Part shown: piece by piece, positions 8,572 to 17,082 of the stretch
How the letters are laid out: each line of letters opens with the position of its first letter
Position numbering within the stretch: position 1 is the stretch's first letter
Program-made: the position numbers and the translations under genes
NCBI GenBank assembly: GCA_052437175.1
Contig: JBQVOK010000005.1
Span: 124,001-188,000, forward strand
Length of the DNA stretch: 64,000 nucleotides
Direction of reading: 5' to 3'
Source: JACVCJ01 sp052437175
GTDB taxonomy: Bacteria; Bacteroidota; Bacteroidia; CAIKAF01
Notes under the pieces: model-generated
Databases searched by the model: none
What the model was told of the DNA's origin: nothing
Seen by the model: the letters and a program-made list of their open reading frames with translations, nothing else

Positions 8572-10779
8572 TTACTTGATAACGATTCTTTCGGTGAATT
8601 CGCGGTTACCGAGGGATACTTTCACGAAGTATACACCGGCAGCGCCAAAGGTATTGCGGTCGATGGCAATGTTCTGTACGCCGGCCACGAGGGAACCTTT
8701 ATACAGGGAGGCCACCTGTTTGCCTACCATATCGTAAGCCACCACGCTTACGTTCTCTACCGCCTGGGGCAGTTCGAACTGCAGTGTGGACAGGCCGCTA
8801 ACCGGGTTCGGGAAGATGCTCAGGTTCAGGTCTGAAGTGTTCATTTCTTCTACAGAAACCGCATCGGCAGAGAAGATCTCGAAATCGTCCAGCCACAGGT
8901 TGTTGTTGAACTGGCAGCCTGAAGTGAACTCAAAACGGAAACGAACGTCGGTACCGGTAGCATTACCGCCGGTGAGGTCGATGCTCTGCTGTTTCCATTC
9001 TACTTTATCCTGCGGAACGAACTCGTTCGGGTTGATACCGCCGGAAACCAGTTCCGCTTTGGTAAATACTTTCAGGTTTGTCCAGGTATTTCCGCAGTCG
9101 GTAGAACGGGCAATGGTCAGACGGTCGTCGATCACACGGTAAGCGCTCTGGTCGGCTTCGTCGAAACCGTAGGCACTTTCGGTACGTAATGCATATGCCG
9201 ATTTAAAGCGCAGTTTTTTGTTGGCGCCTGTGATGGCGGTAATATTGAATGCCGGGGAGATCAGCGTGTATTTGGCATCGCGTACGCTGTTGGTATTGCG
9301 GCAAACCAGGCTGAAGTTGTCGGTATAGGCGGCATCATTGGAACGGTGCCATCCTTTTTCGGCATCCGGCTCGTTCACTACGGTCCATTTACCTTGTTCA
9401 TACGGATCACCGATCTCGATACCGTCTCTGTAACCCCAGAATTTGTTGTCCACATCATCGTCCATTACACGGATATAGCCGGTACGTTCTTTGGTGCTGC
9501 TGCCGCTGCCGTTCGAAATGGTAAGCGTAACGGTGTAGGTACCCGGAGTATTATAGGTAATAACGGGATTCTGTGAAGTGCTGGTAGCAGGTGTACCGCC
9601 TTCGAAGGTCCAGGCGAACTGGTGTGAACCCGGAGTGATATTTCCGTTGAAGGAACCGTCGTTGAAGTTTACCGTACCACCTACGCAAACCACGTTGCGG
9701 GTAGCCCAGAAATCGGCAACCGGTTTCAGGTTGGTGCAGGCGGGTGAACCGTCGGCAACACCGGTGATGGTCAGGTTTTCTTCGTCCCACAGATTTTTAC
9801 GGAAAGAGTAAAAATCCAGTGCGGAACGCATTCTTTCTACCTGGCCTTTGGTGAACATGCTCGGGCATTCGTAGTTATTTACGTAGTCCATGAAGTTCTG
9901 GTAGTTCTCGCCGATCGCAAAGCGACGGATGGAGTCCAGCTGGTTGGTCTGCCAGTCCTGGTAGCAGGTGGCTTCTTTTACTATTGAATCGCAGGGGTTC
10001 GGCCAGGCAAAGTTCACGTTTTTGCTGATGGGGGTATCGTCTACCTGGTCGTTACCGCATTCGGTATCGCCCCAGATGTGTACCAGGTTCAGGAAGTGAC
10101 CCAGCTCGTGCGAGGTAACGGCCTGTGAAGTAGCCGAAGAGGCTGCAACGGTAGGACCGTCTTTCAGGGCCTGCGCACCGCCCGGGTAATAGGCATATCC
10201 CAGGATGGTACCACCGCCCACTTCACCGGGCTCCTTGATACTTCTTACCAGCCAGATATTTACATACTTGGCACGGTCCCAGTAGCTGAGACTTTTAAAA
10301 CGTTTGTCTTCGTGTGCGTTTACAGACGCGTAAGGCGCGTATACGCGGCGAATACCATCGGTACAGTTCCCGAGAGGGTCCAGTTTGGCCAGGCGGAACT
10401 CCAGCTGAGCGTCCGTAGCCAGTGAATCAAAGTGCAGGGGCAGATTTCCGATGTTCGGAGTAGCGCGGTTGTACGCCTGGTTCACCTTGGTGATCATCTG
10501 CTGTACGGCCGCATTGCTGATATTGGACTGGGCAGTTCCGTCATGTATAATATGAACAACTACGGGAATGATGCGCAGCTCGTTGGCTTTAAGCCCGGGT
10601 GTTGCCGCCGGAAGCTGTTCCACATAGGTCTGGAAGGCAGCCTGCTCCGCAGCAAACTGCGGGTTCTTCATAGCCTCGTGGTAATTCTGTGTTCCACAGG
10701 CTTCCGTATGTACGTGCTGCGCTGAGGCAACTCCTGCAAAACCAGCCACTGCGGCTGTCAACAATAGAAATTTTTTCAT
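8572..10779 (-). CDS. Secreted M43 zinc metalloprotease with T9SS tail, tandem paralog
   Basis: This is a close copy of the downstream protease, with the same order of parts: signal peptide MKKFLLLTAAVAGFAGVASAQ, zinc motif HELGHFLNLVH, Met-turn region FMDYVN, PKD-like domain, LWLDDFEIFS region and a type IX sorting domain starting IFPNP and ending FTERIVIK. By eye most aligned positions are identical. I chose the ATG at 10779 because the signal peptide starts there; a GTG lies two codons upstream. It has its own -7 box (10802-10809) and terminator. The pair looks like a local duplication with mild divergence, perhaps giving different substrates or expression. Confidence 0.88.
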   Translation of the reverse strand: MKKFLLLTAAVAGFAGVASAQHVHTEACGTQNYHEAMKNPQFAAEQAAFQTYVEQLPAATPGLKANELRIIPVVVHIIHDGTAQSNISNAAVQQMITKVNQAYNRATPNIGNLPLHFDSLATDAQLEFRLAKLDPLGNCTDGIRRVYAPYASVNAHEDKRFKSLSYWDRAKYVNIWLVRSIKEPGEVGGGTILGYAYYPGGAQALKDGPTVAASSATSQAVTSHELGHFLNLVHIWGDTECGNDQVDDTPISKNVNFAWPNPCDSIVKEATCYQDWQTNQLDSIRRFAIGENYQNFMDYVNNYECPSMFTKGQVERMRSALDFYSFRKNLWDEENLTITGVADGSPACTNLKPVADFWATRNVVCVGGTVNFNDGSFNGNITPGSHQFAWTFEGGTPATSTSQNPVITYNTPGTYTVTLTISNGSGSSTKERTGYIRVMDDDVDNKFWGYRDGIEIGDPYEQGKWTVVNEPDAEKGWHRSNDAAYTDNFSLVCRNTNSVRDAKYTLISPAFNITAITGANKKLRFKSAYALRTESAYGFDEADQSAYRVIDDRLTIARSTDCGNTWTNLKVFTKAELVSGGINPNEFVPQDKVEWKQQSIDLTGGNATGTDVRFRFEFTSGCQFNNNLWLDDFEIFSADAVSVEEMNTSDLNLSIFPNPVSGLSTLQFELPQAVENVSVVAYDMVGKQVASLYKGSLVAGVQNIAIDRNTFGAAGVYFVKVSLGNREFTERIVIK

Positions 10780-10801
10780 AGTCACGTATTTTCTTAAAAT
10801 A

Positions 10802-10809
10802 CAAATTTA
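10802..10809 (-). promoter_or_regulatory. Candidate -7 box of the second M43 protease gene
   Basis: TAAATTTG on the minus strand, 22 nt before the ATG at 10779, matching TAnnTTTG. It is the same octamer as the box upstream of the paralog. No good -33 partner was found. Confidence 0.35.
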
Positions 10810-10940
10810 ACTTTTTATTATCGGAACTCGTTCGAACAAATTTTTACGTTTGTCAGAAAAATATTCCCGGTGCAATTATAGTACAAAATTAACATTTCAG
10901 TAATTTTACAGAACAAATTTCTCGATAATCCACATACATA

Positions 10941-11942
10941 ATGAGTAAGAAGAATATTGCGATCAACGGTTTTGGAAGAATAGGACGATACACCCTGAAA
11001 ATGCTTCTCGAAAAATCGGGCCACGACGTGGTGGCTATCAACGATTTAACCGATACGTATACACTGGCGCACCTGTTGCGTTACGATTCCGTTCACGGCC
11101 GTTTTAAAGGTACCGTGGAACACCGTGAGCACAGCCTCATCATTAACGGTAAAGAGATACCGGTGTATGCCGAAAAAGACCCCGCCAATCTGCCCTGGGC
11201 CAAACATAATGTAGATGTGCTCGTGGAGTCAACCGGTATTTTCCGCTCCCGTGACAAAGCTTCGGCTCACCTGAAGGCCGGCGCCAAAAAAGTGATCATT
11301 TCGGCCCCGGCAGACGGAGACGATATACAGAGTGTGGTAATGGGCGTGAACCATTCGGTGCTCAACGGCAGCGAGGACATTATATCCAATGCGTCCTGCA
11401 CCACCAACAACGCCGCTCCCATGATCATGATCATTGACCAGCTCTGCGGAGCCCTGGGCGGATTTGTAACCACCGTACACTCCTACACCAGCGATCAGCG
11501 CCTGCACGATTCGCCGCATAAAGACCTGCGCCGTGCCCGAGCCGCTGCCGAAAACATCATCCCCACCACTACCGGTGCCGCCAAGGCCATCACACGTATC
11601 TTTCCCGAACTGGAAGGCAAGATCGGCGGAGCCGGCATACGCGTACCGGTAAAAGACGGTTCCCTCACGGATATTACCCTCATTGTGCAAGATCCCAAAA
11701 GCGTGGAGGAGATCAATGCCGCCTTTAAAGCTTCTGCCGAAGGCAGCCTGAAAGGTATACTGGAATATTGCACCGATCCCATCGTGTCTACCGACGTTAT
11801 CGGCAACCCGGCCTCCTGCGTGTTCGATGCGGAACTCACTTCCGTGATCGGCAATATGATAAAAGTGGTAGGCTGGTACGACAACGAGGCCGGTTACAGC
11901 AACCGCCTGGTAGATCTTATCGATTACTGGACCGCTCTCTAA
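10941..11942 (+). CDS. gap: Glyceraldehyde-3-phosphate dehydrogenase (type I)
   Basis: GAPDH converts glyceraldehyde 3-phosphate, phosphate and NAD(P)+ to 1,3-bisphosphoglycerate in glycolysis and gluconeogenesis. The 333-residue protein is of normal length. It has the Rossmann start INGFGRIGRYTL and the catalytic ASCTTN with its cysteine near residue 155. The following residues are NAAP rather than the common CLAP, so the second cysteine four residues on is absent; only the catalytic Cys is essential. The C-terminal WYDNEAGYSNRLVDL is typical. A good terminator follows at 11973-11998. Confidence 0.95.
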   Translation: MSKKNIAINGFGRIGRYTLKMLLEKSGHDVVAINDLTDTYTLAHLLRYDSVHGRFKGTVEHREHSLIINGKEIPVYAEKDPANLPWAKHNVDVLVESTGIFRSRDKASAHLKAGAKKVIISAPADGDDIQSVVMGVNHSVLNGSEDIISNASCTTNNAAPMIMIIDQLCGALGGFVTTVHSYTSDQRLHDSPHKDLRRARAAAENIIPTTTGAAKAITRIFPELEGKIGGAGIRVPVKDGSLTDITLIVQDPKSVEEINAAFKASAEGSLKGILEYCTDPIVSTDVIGNPASCVFDAELTSVIGNMIKVVGWYDNEAGYSNRLVDLIDYWTAL

Positions 11943-11972
11943 CGAACGATCATTCACATTATACTAAGGAAG

Positions 11973-11998
11973 GCTCTCCCGCAGCGGAGAGCTTTTTT
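11973..11998 (+). terminator. Intrinsic terminator of gap
   Basis: GCTCTCC at 11973-11979 and GGAGAGC at 11986-11992 form a perfect 7-bp stem with a 6-nt loop, followed by six T. It lies about 30 nt after the gap stop. Confidence 0.85.
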
Positions 11999-12014
11999 GT
12001 TTGGTATAGTATGC

Positions 12015-12047
12015 ATAAAAAACCCGGATACAAAGCTGCATCCGGGT
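12015..12047 (-). terminator. Intrinsic terminator of the LamG-like protein gene
   Basis: ACCCGGAT at 12022-12029 pairs with ATCCGGGT at 12040-12047. On the minus strand the stem is followed by a run of T. It lies 24 nt beyond the stop at 12071. Confidence 0.8.
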
Positions 12048-12070
12048 CCGTATTTTTTATCTGGAAAAGA

Positions 12071-13621
12071 TCATTCTTTAACGATACGCAGCACCGCTTT
12101 TTCGCCGCCGGCGTTCGTTACACGTACAAAGTACAGGCCTTTGGCGCCTTCGATGTTCAGTACGGCGTTTTCGCCGTTCATACGGAGGTTCTGCAGCACC
12201 TGACCCACGCTGCTGATGAGTTCCAGCTGTAGTATTTCTTTATTTTCTGCGGCTTCTATACGAAAAATGCCCGTGGTGGGGTTGGGATACATTTTCAGCG
12301 AAGCGCTGAGGGCATTTTCGAGGCCGAAATAGTAATAGGGTTTGCAGGCCGAGGTATCTGTACACCCGTTTGCCGTTATAATAACCGCAAAATCGCCGTT
12401 CATACCCGGTGAAAAGTTCTGGCTGGTGGCCCCGGGTACCAGCATCTGATTGTTACAGTCGTACCACTGGTAACTGCTGGCTCCGGCAGCAGCGCTCAGT
12501 TGCGGCGGCACGCTCAGGGTCATGCTCACGGCCGTATCTGCGGAATTAACGGTTAGGGTAATGGTCAGCACGCTGTCGCAGCCGGCGGCATTCGGAATGG
12601 TATCGGTATATACGCCCGAAGTTGTGTAAACGGCTCCGCCGGGAGACGTATAGCCCTGGGTGGCACAGGCTGTGGCAGCGATAGATGCACTGCTTTCGAG
12701 GCTGTTGAAGATGATGGTATCCGAACCGCTGCCGCAGTCACCCGTAATGCTTACAGAAAAGGTATCTGCCGTAGTTACAGTCAGGGTAGGCATGGTGGTA
12801 CCGTTAGACCAGCTGATGCCCGAGCTGGAAGCCGGGTAGGGCAGATCGAACGGTACAGCGCCGTCTGAAGGGCAGATGGCCTGATCGGGGCCCAGGAAGC
12901 CCGGTGTGGCATAAGGATTGTACAGCTGGGCTATTTCGGCTGCGCTCAGGGCGCGGTTATACACACGGAATTCGTCGAGCAGTCCGCCGGAAGGTGCACC
13001 TACGTTCGTGGCGTATCCCATTACTTTAAAAGGCCCACCGACAGAGGTAATAACGGGCGTAGCGCTTTGCGGTACGGTATTTACCAGCGCACCGTTCAGG
13101 TAGCCGTAAATGGTATTGGTAGGCTGATCGTACACAAAGGTGGTCATGGTAGAAGCTGTTATGGCGCCCCCGTTTACCAGTACATCGGTAATACCGGTGC
13201 CGCGCAGGATCCAGTTATTGGCCCCGGCCACGCCATTGGTGAAGCAGCGGAACGAGCCGGCATTCGCATCGCCGAAAATGTAAAAGAGCGTGGCGCTGGC
13301 CGTTATCTGGCTGGTACGGAAGGAGATGGTCCAGCTTATATTGCTGAGCTCGGTGTTCCAGCCGGTATTGAGATAGTCGGAGCTGGCACTGTTACCGCTG
13401 CCGATGAGTGTACCATTGCAGAGGAAGGTGCTGCTGCCCTGGGTAATAGCCCCCTGTATGCTGGCCGTATCGGTGCCGGCCGGCGGAGCAGAAGCCAGAT
13501 TGGGTACCTGGGTGCCGCTGCCTTCAAAGCTGTAATAAAGAAGTTCGGGTGTGTTCTGTGCGTGCAGAGAGCAGGCAACACAAAGCCATACCATGATGGC
13601 AATCGTAGAGAGCTTTTTCAT
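12071..13621 (-). CDS. Secreted LamG-like protein with T9SS sorting domain
   Basis: A 516-residue surface or secreted protein, starting at the ATG at 13621 where a signal peptide begins (MKKLSTIAIMVWLCVACSLHAQ). The first part, to about residue 220, looks like a concanavalin/LamG fold: it has the LLDEFRVYNRALSAAEIAQLY ending typical of LamG domains (quoted here only as its key DEFRVYNRALS). Ig-like or PKD-like repeats follow. The C-terminal sorting domain begins at MYPNPTTG and ends VLRIVKE. LamG domains bind glycans or proteins, so an adhesive role is plausible. A promoter with both boxes lies upstream. Confidence 0.82.
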   Translation of the reverse strand: MKKLSTIAIMVWLCVACSLHAQNTPELLYYSFEGSGTQVPNLASAPPAGTDTASIQGAITQGSSTFLCNGTLIGSGNSASSDYLNTGWNTELSNISWTISFRTSQITASATLFYIFGDANAGSFRCFTNGVAGANNWILRGTGITDVLVNGGAITASTMTTFVYDQPTNTIYGYLNGALVNTVPQSATPVITSVGGPFKVMGYATNVGAPSGGLLDEFRVYNRALSAAEIAQLYNPYATPGFLGPDQAICPSDGAVPFDLPYPASSSGISWSNGTTMPTLTVTTADTFSVSITGDCGSGSDTIIFNSLESSASIAATACATQGYTSPGGAVYTTSGVYTDTIPNAAGCDSVLTITLTVNSADTAVSMTLSVPPQLSAAAGASSYQWYDCNNQMLVPGATSQNFSPGMNGDFAVIITANGCTDTSACKPYYYFGLENALSASLKMYPNPTTGIFRIEAAENKEILQLELISSVGQVLQNLRMNGENAVLNIEGAKGLYFVRVTNAGGEKAVLRIVKE

Positions 13622-13645
13622 GCTGTTCGTTAATGGTTTCGGGAT

Positions 13646-13677
13646 CAAAGGTATGAAAACATTAACGAATGCTGCAA
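13646..13677 (-). promoter_or_regulatory. Promoter of the LamG-like protein gene
   Basis: On the minus strand TACCTTTG (13646-13653) matches the -7 box TAnnTTTG, and TTG (13675-13677) lies 21 nt further upstream, close to the Bacteroidota -33/-7 spacing. The leader would be about 20 nt. Confidence 0.5.
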
Positions 13678-13690
13678 GAGCAGGCTTTAT

Positions 13691-14350
13691 TTAAAGAGAA
13701 ACGATACGTCCGTCGGCCATTTGTATATGCCGGTCCGATATGGCCGCCAGGTCTTCGTTATGGGTCACGATCACAAAGGTCTGCTTTAGTTCGTTGCGGA
13801 GCGAAATGAACAGGTTATGCAGGGCTGCGGCGTTTTCGCTGTCGAGGTTCCCGCTGGGCTCATCGGCAAAGACCACCGAGGGAGAATTGATCAGGGCCCG
13901 GGCCACGGCCGTACGCTGCTGTTCACCCCCGCTCATGGCCGAGGGTTTGTGCTGCGCCCGGTGGGCAAGCCCCAGGATATCGAGCAGTTCCCAGGCCCGT
14001 TTCTGGGCTTCCTTTTTATTATGGCCCGAAATATAGGCCGGTATCAGTATGTTCTCCAGGGCGGTGAATTCGGGCAGCAGGTGATGAAACTGGAATACAA
14101 AGCCGATATTATGGTTGCGGAACGCCGATAATTTGCTGTCGTTGCGAAAATTAAGGTCTGTGCCGCGGAATTCTACCTTGCCTTCATCGGGGGCGTCGAG
14201 CGTGCCCAGGATATGCAGCAGGGTGCTTTTCCCGGCGCCGGAACGGCCGGTAATGGCCAGTATCTCAGCCTGCTGAATGTCTATGTCTACGCCTTTCAGT
14301 ACGTGCAGACTGCCATAACGCTTGTGTATATTCCGGGCCTGGATGATCAT
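13691..14350 (-). CDS. lolD: ABC transporter ATP-binding protein, LolD-like
   Basis: A 219-residue ATPase of the MacB/LolD/FtsE type: Walker A GRSGAGKST at about 35-43, signature MSGGEQQRTAVARAL, Walker B VVFADEPSGNLD, and a switch His in VTHNEDLA. The close match in length and the EFTALEN and SGGEQQR segments fit LolD, which drives release of lipoproteins from the inner membrane to LolA. No permease (LolC/E) is next to it, as is often the case in Bacteroidota, so the partner is inferred. Its ATG overlaps the stop of the upstream hydrolase (ATGA), which implies translational coupling. Confidence 0.85.
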   Translation of the reverse strand: MIIQARNIHKRYGSLHVLKGVDIDIQQAEILAITGRSGAGKSTLLHILGTLDAPDEGKVEFRGTDLNFRNDSKLSAFRNHNIGFVFQFHHLLPEFTALENILIPAYISGHNKKEAQKRAWELLDILGLAHRAQHKPSAMSGGEQQRTAVARALINSPSVVFADEPSGNLDSENAAALHNLFISLRNELKQTFVIVTHNEDLAAISDRHIQMADGRIVSL

Positions 14351-15246
14351 GTGTTCGATTTTAAGAATTCTTCTGCAAATATAAAATGGTCTTTGTAAGC
14401 AGAGGGGTGTGTAAGTATATTGATGTGGTCGTAATCTTCAAGATTGCCGTTCTCCCGGCTCAGCAGGCGGAAGTTTTCTTCGGGAATACCGCTTTCCTTC
14501 AGCAGGCGTTTTACATCGGAGGCATGGCCCAGCAGCTTGTCGTTTATACCGGTGAGGAACAGCGAGGGCGGAAGCTGTATATTGCGCAGAGTGCCGGCAA
14601 TATCGCTGCCGTCGGGGTAGAACTTCCAGCGGCGGGCATATACCCAGCGGTTTATCTGCAGGAAAAAAGGTCCGGCCTCATCGTCGCTGCCCATTTTCAG
14701 TTTACGGGCGGGCAGGTAACCCAGTAAAAGTGTGGATAAGGTGCCGAGGCCGCTCCAGATAATATCGATGATCCAGAGGCGCTGCAGGGAGAATACGCCG
14801 ATGCGCCGTTTACTGCCGAAGCAGAGCAGGGCCGAAATATGCGGCAGCAGTTCCGGTTTACGGGCCAGGGTGGCCAGGGCCAGCACACCGCCCCAGGAAT
14901 GTGCGCCCAGGATCAGCTTTGAATGTCCCGTTTCCTGCATGGCCCAGCTTATCAGCGCGGGCACCTCGTTGTCTATCGTATCGTACTGGCCGGCTTTATT
15001 GCCTTTGTGTACGGCCGGCACCGACTCGCCTTTACCCCGGAGATCGGCCGCAAACACCGTATACCCGGCATTGGCCAGGAAAGGGGCCAGGCCCTTGCCG
15101 CTGCGGCTGAAGAAAATACGGGCATTCTCGATAGAGCCGTGCAGCAGCAGAACGGTTTTCCCGTTGGGCAGCTCCGGTTCAAAGCAGTGAATGGCTACCT
15201 GGTCCGCCTGTAAAGTAAGGGTAGCCTTTCGGTATTGATAGTTCAT
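14347..15246 (-). CDS. Alpha/beta hydrolase (serine aminopeptidase S33-like)
   Basis: A 299-residue hydrolase starting at the ATG at 15246; the frame stays open further upstream, but that part lies over dnaX on the other strand. The nucleophile elbow is GAHSWGG around residue 110, the oxyanion region is LLLHGSIENARIF, and a late Asp (LTGINDKLLGHA) and His (DHINILTHP) can complete the triad. The layout suits a lysophospholipase or monoacylglycerol lipase-like enzyme, but the substrate cannot be told. Its TGA overlaps the ATG of lolD, so the two are co-translated. It diverges from dnaX. Confidence 0.8.
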   Translation of the reverse strand: MNYQYRKATLTLQADQVAIHCFEPELPNGKTVLLLHGSIENARIFFSRSGKGLAPFLANAGYTVFAADLRGKGESVPAVHKGNKAGQYDTIDNEVPALISWAMQETGHSKLILGAHSWGGVLALATLARKPELLPHISALLCFGSKRRIGVFSLQRLWIIDIIWSGLGTLSTLLLGYLPARKLKMGSDDEAGPFFLQINRWVYARRWKFYPDGSDIAGTLRNIQLPPSLFLTGINDKLLGHASDVKRLLKESGIPEENFRLLSRENGNLEDYDHINILTHPSAYKDHFIFAEEFLKSNT

Positions 15247-15300
15247 GAAGGGAAGCGGATTATTTTTCCACAAAGTAATAAAAACCCGGCCGGATATTCG

Positions 15301-15308
15301 TATTTTTG
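15301..15308 (+). promoter_or_regulatory. Candidate -7 box of dnaX
   Basis: TATTTTTG matches TAnnTTTG and lies 29 nt upstream of the dnaX ATG at 15338. No clear -33 element was found. Confidence 0.35.
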
Positions 15309-15337
15309 TTTCCCGCTTTGGAGATGAAGGAGTTTCT

Positions 15338-16447
15338 ATGTCAGAATTTATAGTATCGGCCCGCAAATACAGACCGCAGACGTTTGAAGACGTTGTAGGC
15401 CAGAAACATATCACAAATACGCTCAAGAATGCCATACGCACCGGAAAGGTAGCGCATGCGTTCCTGTTTTGCGGTCCGCGCGGGGTGGGTAAGACCACAT
15501 CGGCCCGTATCCTGGCAAAAACGCTCAACTGTATGAACCTTACCGCCGAGCTGGACCCCTGCAACGAATGCGAGTCCTGCACGGCCTTCAACCAGTCGCA
15601 CTCCTTCAATATTCATGAGCTCGATGCCGCCTCCAACAACGGGGTGGACGATATCCGCCAGCTGGTGGAACAGGTGCGCATTGCCCCGCAGGTAGGTACG
15701 CACAGCGTATACATCATCGACGAGGTACACATGCTCAGTACCGCGGCCTTCAACGCGTTCCTGAAAACGCTGGAAGAACCGCCCGCACACGCCATTTTTA
15801 TCCTGGCCACCACCGAAAGGCACAAGATACTGCCCACCATCCTGTCGCGCTGCCAGGTATTCGATTTCAGTCGTATCACCATTGAAGATATGGCCGAACA
15901 CCTGGGCAATATCGCCCGCAAGGAAGGCGTGGACGCCGAACAGGATGCCCTGCACGTAATTGCCCAGAAGGCCGACGGCGCCCTGCGCGATGCCCTGTCG
16001 ATCTTTGACCGTATGGTCACCTTCTCCGGCGATAAACTTACCTATTCGGCCGTGATCGAAACCCTGAACGTGCTCGATTACGATTACTTCTTTAAAGTGG
16101 TCGACTATGCACTCAACGGCGATATACGCCAGCTGCTGCTCACCTATAACGATATTATCAATAAAGGCTTCGAAGGCCATAATTTCATCACCGGCTTCTG
16201 CGAACACCTGCGTAACCTGATGGTTGCCCGCGACGCACAGACGGTACGCCTGCTCGAGGTGGGCGAAAAAGCCCGCGAACAGTACCTGCAGCAGGCCAAA
16301 AGTACGCCGGGCGACTGGCTGCTGGCCGCCCTGCGCGAGTCTACCAAGACCGATATCGACTACAAGGCCGCTACCAATAAGCGGCTTATCGTGGAGTTAT
16401 TACTGTTGCAGCTGGTCGACCTAAAAAAAAAAGCCATGACCGCGTAG
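15338..16447 (+). CDS. dnaX: DNA polymerase III gamma subunit (N-terminal frame of dnaX)
   Basis: The clamp-loader ATPase of the replicative polymerase. I chose the ATG at 15338, which gives MSEFIVSARKYRPQTFEDVV, the normal DnaX start. Visible parts are Walker A GPRGVGKTT (about 45), the zinc cysteines in DPCNECESC, Walker B with DEVH, and sensor 1 with the SRC motif ILSRCQ. This frame stops after 369 residues, just past a run of ten A (16423-16432), giving a gamma-like product ending KKKAMTA. The frame one base back stays open for a further 216 codons, so a longer tau form of about 581 residues is expected by slippage. A sequencing indel would give the same picture, but the A-run at this place is typical of dnaX. 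Confidence 0.93.
   Translation: MSEFIVSARKYRPQTFEDVVGQKHITNTLKNAIRTGKVAHAFLFCGPRGVGKTTSARILAKTLNCMNLTAELDPCNECESCTAFNQSHSFNIHELDAASNNGVDDIRQLVEQVRIAPQVGTHSVYIIDEVHMLSTAAFNAFLKTLEEPPAHAIFILATTERHKILPTILSRCQVFDFSRITIEDMAEHLGNIARKEGVDAEQDALHVIAQKADGALRDALSIFDRMVTFSGDKLTYSAVIETLNVLDYDYFFKVVDYALNGDIRQLLLTYNDIINKGFEGHNFITGFCEHLRNLMVARDAQTVRLLEVGEKAREQYLQQAKSTPGDWLLAALRESTKTDIDYKAATNKRLIVELLLLQLVDLKKKAMTA
16423..16433 (+). other. Slippery A10-G site for dnaX frameshifting
   Basis: CT followed by ten A and G. In the zero frame it reads CTA AAA AAA AAA GCC, and the zero-frame stop follows 12 nt later at 16445-16447. Slippage by -1 joins the gamma frame to the tau frame. E. coli uses A-AAA-AAG on the ribosome, while Thermus uses a run of nine A with RNA polymerase slippage. 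Ten A would permit either. No strong stimulatory hairpin is obvious just downstream. Confidence 0.75.
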
Positions 16448-17082
16448 GCCTCTCCGATTCCGGGGACGGTTACATTACCTCTTCTTCGCCGGGACAGGCC
16501 CGTCCGCAACCCGGACAGACCGGGGGTGCAGGCGCAACCTATTCCAAGGCCAAAAAAGGCGTGGAAGAAAGTATCCTGAAACCGGGCTATTCCATTAATC
16601 CGAATACAGTGCTGGGCAATAAGCCCAAACAGACCACAGCCCCGGCAGAACCCGATGATAGCGGGCCCATGGTGGTGGAAGATCCCGAAGTAGTGCGCCA
16701 GGCCGGCGAACGCGAACTGCTGGATTTCGACACACTGAAAAATCAGCTCATTGAACAGTACAAGAGCCAGAACCGCAGCAATATGGCCACCTGGCTGGGT
16801 ATGCTGCAATACAACGAAGCGGCTAAAACACTGGATATAACGGTGGACGCCAAAGCCCAGGAAACGGAGATCGGCGGCGAAAAACCGGCACTGCTCTATC
16901 ATTTCCGGCACGGTATGGGTATTCCCGAATTGCAGCTGAATGTAGTGCTGCGCGAAGTGCAGAAGGCCGATGTAAACATGCGCAAAATGTATACGGCCAA
17001 AGAAAAGTTCGACTATATGAGCGCTAAAAATCCCAACCTGGAAATACTGCGCTCGACCTTCGGACTGGAGATCGATTTTTAA
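16423..17082 (+). CDS. dnaX: C-terminal tau extension of DnaX, reached by -1 slippage
   Basis: From the A-run the -1 frame reads KKKSHDRVGLSDSGDG and continues without a stop to 17082. It includes a low-complexity Ser/Gly/Gln/Pro linker (about 16460-16560), as in known tau proteins, then a folded C-terminal region beginning around LLDFDTLKNQLIEQYKSQNR. A GTG at 16561 could be called as a separate start, but no ribosome binding site supports it and the open frame runs back to the A-run. In other bacteria the tau tail binds the polymerase alpha subunit and DnaB, although this tail is not clearly similar to the E. coli domains. Its stop overlaps that of the convergent M16 peptidase by four bases. 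Confidence 0.8.
   Translation, partial: KKKSHDRVGLSDSGDGYITSSSPGQARPQPGQTGGAGATYSKAKKGVEESILKPGYSINPNTVLGNKPKQTTAPAEPDDSGPMVVEDPEVVRQAGERELLDFDTLKNQLIEQYKSQNRSNMATWLGMLQYNEAAKTLDITVDAKAQETEIGGEKPALLYHFRHGMGIPELQLNVVLREVQKADVNMRKMYTAKEKFDYMSAKNPNLEILRSTFGLEIDF

Noticed and set aside
14347..15609. Longer 420-residue form of the alpha/beta hydrolase
   Set aside because: The extra 121 residues lie antisense to dnaX and lack coding character; the fold begins at the ATG at 15246.
16561..17082. Separate gene starting at the GTG at 16561
   Set aside because: The frame is open upstream to the A10 run in dnaX, and there is no ribosome binding site, so it is better read as the tau extension.
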